DNA from: G965215225 sp965215225 | GTDB lineage: Bacteria; Pseudomonadota; Gammaproteobacteria; CBDBNL01; JAAOII01 | Assembly (NCBI GenBank): GCA_965215225.1 | Contig: OZ244039.1 | Coordinates: 434,001 to 498,000, forward strand | Length of the DNA: 64,000 bases | Direction: 5' to 3' | Part shown: piece after piece, positions 61,587 through 64,000 of the stretch | Layout: the number at the start of each line of letters is the position of its first letter | How positions within the stretch are numbered: the first letter of the stretch is position 1 | Made by a program: the position numbers and the translations under genes | The notes under the pieces: model-generated | The model's database searches: none | The model's input: only the letters and a program-made list of their open reading frames with translations | Told to the model about the DNA's origin: nothing

Positions 61587-62512
61587 GCCCTATGGCGAAG
61601 AATCACTTAAATCAGATTGTCCAAGGAGACTGCTTGGAACTATTAAGAAAAGTTCCAAGTGATTCCATAGATGTCACTTTTGCAGATCCACCTTTTAATC
61701 TAAAGAAAAAATATAATGGCTATAAGGATAGTTTGGCATTTAAGGAATATATAACCTGGTGTGAAGAATGGATACAGGAAATGGTCAGAATAACAAAACC
61801 TACCGGATCTATTTTTTTACACAACATACCAAAATGGTTAACTTTCTATGTTGGCATATTAAATAAATATGCTCACTTTAAACATTGGATCGCATGGAAT
61901 GCCCCTAGCTCTCCTATGGGGAAAAGTTTACAACCCAATCATTATGGCATTCTGTTTTACACGAAATCTCAGCAGAAGGCAAAAGTGTATGAACTTAGGA
62001 TGCAACATGAAAGAGAGAGGAAAACCACATTTTTGAGAAAAGACTATGGAGGAAAGAAAGCAGGACTGCATCCCTTTGGCCCTCTGATTTCAGACATTTG
62101 GTTTGATATACATAGAATAAAACATTCAAAATACAGAAACCAACATCCTTGTCAGTTGCCTGTTCATTTACTAGAAAGAATAATACTATTAACAACAGAT
62201 GAGAATGATGTGGTTCTAGATCCTTTCGTCGGGACAGGCACAACAGCTATAGCAGCGAAAAAGTTAAATAGGAAATATATTGGCTTTGAATTAGACCCAG
62301 AGTATATAAAAATAGCCCAGGACAATTTAGATAAAGCCAAGCCTACTTCAAAAATTGATAATGTATGGGTAAGCTTTTATCTAGGAGAATTAAAAACTAT
62401 AAGAGATAAAGATTGGGAGCTGCTATCAAGCAAATTTGAGATACCCCAAAACCTAAAAGAAATTGATTTTAAGAAGATACAACTAAAAGGACCAAATTTC
62501 GAATTCTTCTAA
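61583..62512 (+). CDS. DNA methyltransferase (beta-class, adenine-N6 likely)
   Basis: 309 residues. Motif IV ADPPFNL (about residues 35-41) precedes the AdoMet motif DPFVGTGTTAIAA (about 212-224), the beta-class order; DPPF points to N6-adenine methylation. It protects host DNA from the endonuclease encoded immediately upstream. ATG 61583 overlaps the endonuclease stop; an internal ATG four codons on (MAKNHLNQIV) is possible. AT-rich like its partner. Confidence 0.9.
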   Translation: MSPMAKNHLNQIVQGDCLELLRKVPSDSIDVTFADPPFNLKKKYNGYKDSLAFKEYITWCEEWIQEMVRITKPTGSIFLHNIPKWLTFYVGILNKYAHFKHWIAWNAPSSPMGKSLQPNHYGILFYTKSQQKAKVYELRMQHERERKTTFLRKDYGGKKAGLHPFGPLISDIWFDIHRIKHSKYRNQHPCQLPVHLLERIILLTTDENDVVLDPFVGTGTTAIAAKKLNRKYIGFELDPEYIKIAQDNLDKAKPTSKIDNVWVSFYLGELKTIRDKDWELLSSKFEIPQNLKEIDFKKIQLKGPNFEFF

Positions 62513-62588
62513 TACTCTTTCCGATATCTCCGCTACTCTTGTCTTTCTATAGGATGCTTGATACTCCCCCATCAATCTCCAATAACCT

Positions 62589-63602
62589 ATGAAACAACTG
62601 ACTTTTATCTCGTTGTTGCTCTGCTTTTTGGTCATAGGCTTGGGTGCTACCACGAGGATACAGGATGCAGGTCTTGGTTGTCCCGACTGGCCCCTATGCT
62701 ATGGCGCCCTATTGGTGCCCGATGAAGCGGACCTGCCTGATACCCAAGCAGCCTCTTTTGATAAGGAGAAGGCGTGGCTTGAGGTTATCCATCGGCTAGC
62801 GGCTGGGGGATTGGGCTTGGTGGTTTTGCTGATGTTGTTGGTTGAGCTGGGTTCGGCTTATCTCGGCAGGAAGAGGACATCAAGGCTCATTGTCATCTTG
62901 GCGGTTCTGGTTGTGGTTCAGGCGCTATTTGGCATGTGGACGGTCACTCTAAAGCTATTGCCTGAGATAGTTGTCTTACATCTCATGGGCGGGATGGCTA
63001 TATTAGGATTGCTTTTTCTTCACTGGCTCCATCTTGCTCGCTCATCTTCCACGCTGCCCTCATCACTTGACTCACCGACATGGTCACGAACCTCCTTGAC
63101 CTCAGGCCAGCTTTTCCCCGCCTATTTGTTTTTGGCGCTTGTCATAGCCCAGATTATTTTGGGAGGCTGGGTATCGGCTAATTATGCCGCCCTTGCTTGT
63201 CCTGACTTCCCTCTGTGTAATGCCCAGTGGTTACCACCAGCTGATTTCCAGCAGGGCTTTCGGTTGGGATTTGAGTTGGGACCTAATTATGAGGGCGGCT
63301 TATTGTCTGAGCAAGCGCGGGTGGCAATTCACTGGACTCATCGCCTTGGTGCTCTTATTATTTTGTTATCTTGGTTGGGGTATTATGCTTTTGCGGCCAA
63401 GCAACTTCGCCCTGATCTGGGCTTGATAGGAATAGTGCTATTGTTTCAGCTGGCATTGGGGATTACAAATGTGCTGGCTCAGTTGCCTCTCTTTATTGCT
63501 GTCGCCCATAATCTAGGTGCTGCCCTCCTATTATTGACGACCCTATCCCTCATTCATAGAATACATCATATGTCTCGACCTTCCCATGATATCCCTTATT
63601 AG
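62589..63602 (+). CDS. ctaA: Heme A synthase
   Basis: A 337-residue integral membrane enzyme (about eight helices) that oxidises heme O to heme A for the oxidase. Conserved signatures: GATTRIQDAGLGCPDWPLCYG near the N-terminus, VIHRLAAG, and in the second half WVSANYAALACPDFPLC and IHWTHRLGAL (heme-ligating histidines). It overlaps ctaB by 17 bases. Separated from the upstream cox genes by the Fic and restriction-modification insertion. Confidence 0.95.
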   Translation: MKQLTFISLLLCFLVIGLGATTRIQDAGLGCPDWPLCYGALLVPDEADLPDTQAASFDKEKAWLEVIHRLAAGGLGLVVLLMLLVELGSAYLGRKRTSRLIVILAVLVVVQALFGMWTVTLKLLPEIVVLHLMGGMAILGLLFLHWLHLARSSSTLPSSLDSPTWSRTSLTSGQLFPAYLFLALVIAQIILGGWVSANYAALACPDFPLCNAQWLPPADFQQGFRLGFELGPNYEGGLLSEQARVAIHWTHRLGALIILLSWLGYYAFAAKQLRPDLGLIGIVLLFQLALGITNVLAQLPLFIAVAHNLGAALLLLTTLSLIHRIHHMSRPSHDIPY

Positions 63603-64000
63603 CGACTATTGGCAGCTATGTAAGCCGCGAGTGGTTCTGCTGATTATGATTACCTGTATGGTTGGTATGCTATTGGCGGTGCCTGGCTTGCCGCCTCTGA
63701 TGCTCTTTTTCTTGGCTAACCTGGGTATTGCACTTTGCGCCGCCTCAGCCGCCGCTTTGAATCATCTACTGGATAGAAGTCTGGATAGGAAGATGGATCG
63801 CACCAAGACTCGTCCTGTGGCTCAGCAGCGTCTAGGAGAGGTTGCGGTGGCGATATTTGCTGGCTGTCTTGCTTTGGCGGGTTTTAGCATTCTCTATTTT
63901 GGCGTCAATCAGCTCACAGCCTATCTTACTTTATTGTCCTTAGTAGGCTATGCTATTGTCTATACGGCTTATCTTAAATGGGCGACACCTCAGAACATTG
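63586..64000 (+). CDS. ctaB: Protoheme IX farnesyltransferase, 3'-partial
   Basis: The first 138 residues of an UbiA-family prenyltransferase that converts heme B to heme O. SDYWQLCKPRVVLLIMIT at the N-terminus and the Asp-rich substrate motif NHLLDRSLDRKMDRTKTRP (about residues 59-77) are diagnostic. Start ATG 63586 lies inside the end of ctaA, indicating translational coupling. The gene runs off the right edge of the window. Confidence 0.93.
   Translation, partial: MISLISDYWQLCKPRVVLLIMITCMVGMLLAVPGLPPLMLFFLANLGIALCAASAAALNHLLDRSLDRKMDRTKTRPVAQQRLGEVAVAIFAGCLALAGFSILYFGVNQLTAYLTLLSLVGYAIVYTAYLKWATPQNI

Overview
The window looks like a piece of a gammaproteobacterial chromosome with an unusually repeat-rich, expanded genome. 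The blocks fdx-iscX-ndk-pilW-rodZ-ispG, rnc-era and coxB-coxA-cox11-coxC-DUF2909-surf1-...-ctaA-ctaB have typical gammaproteobacterial gene content and order. Codon use is AT-leaning and surface lipoproteins with Fn3, TSP3 and GLUG-type modules are abundant. A host-associated or particle-associated lifestyle is plausible, but that is inference. I saw no rRNA or tRNA genes.

Layout. 1-6834: three lipoproteins of one GLUG-type family, separated by an intact IS30-family insertion sequence. 6837-12276: dapE, then a carbohydrate-type ABC importer operon (binding protein, terminator, two permeases, ATPase). 12333-14556: an accessory insert with a PD-(D/E)XK nuclease-like gene, an adenine methylase and an internally deleted IS1595-type element. 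14609-18219: the fdx-iscX-ndk-pilW-rodZ-ispG block. 18220-21378: five extra copies of the ispG 3' end converging on era and rnc; Era carries a repeat-encoded insertion of about 165 residues. 21389-24745: an IS30-derived miniature element, a TVP38/DedA-like membrane protein, an eight-copy 67-bp minisatellite and a flavin disulfide oxidoreductase. 24822-49349: two giant paralogous lipoproteins (3770 and 3764 residues) in tandem, with a truncated coxB copy between them marking the duplication. 49529-64000: the cytochrome c oxidase operon and its assembly genes. It is interrupted by two accessory insertions: 55361-57927 (IS30 debris, a broken methylase, Cas12a-type repeats, a Panacea toxin-antitoxin candidate and a VOC protein) and 58831-62512 (Fic protein, minisatellite and a DpnII-like restriction-modification pair).

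How the genes work together. The cox genes build a caa3-type terminal oxidase: subunit II carries its own cytochrome c domain, Cox11 delivers copper, SURF1 assists heme a insertion, and CtaB and CtaA make heme A. The ABC genes form one importer. fdx/iscX belong to iron-sulfur assembly. The five lipoproteins share a C-terminal module and probably act at the cell surface.

The most unusual features are: (1) repeated amplification of gene ends into neighbouring intergenic DNA at several loci (lipoprotein 3' ends, ispG 3' end, surf1 5' end, giant-gene 5' end); (2) low-complexity repeats invading the essential era gene in frame; (3) a solitary 36-nt repeat with the form of a type V-A (Cas12a) CRISPR repeat, plus two half copies each fused to an IS30-type end.
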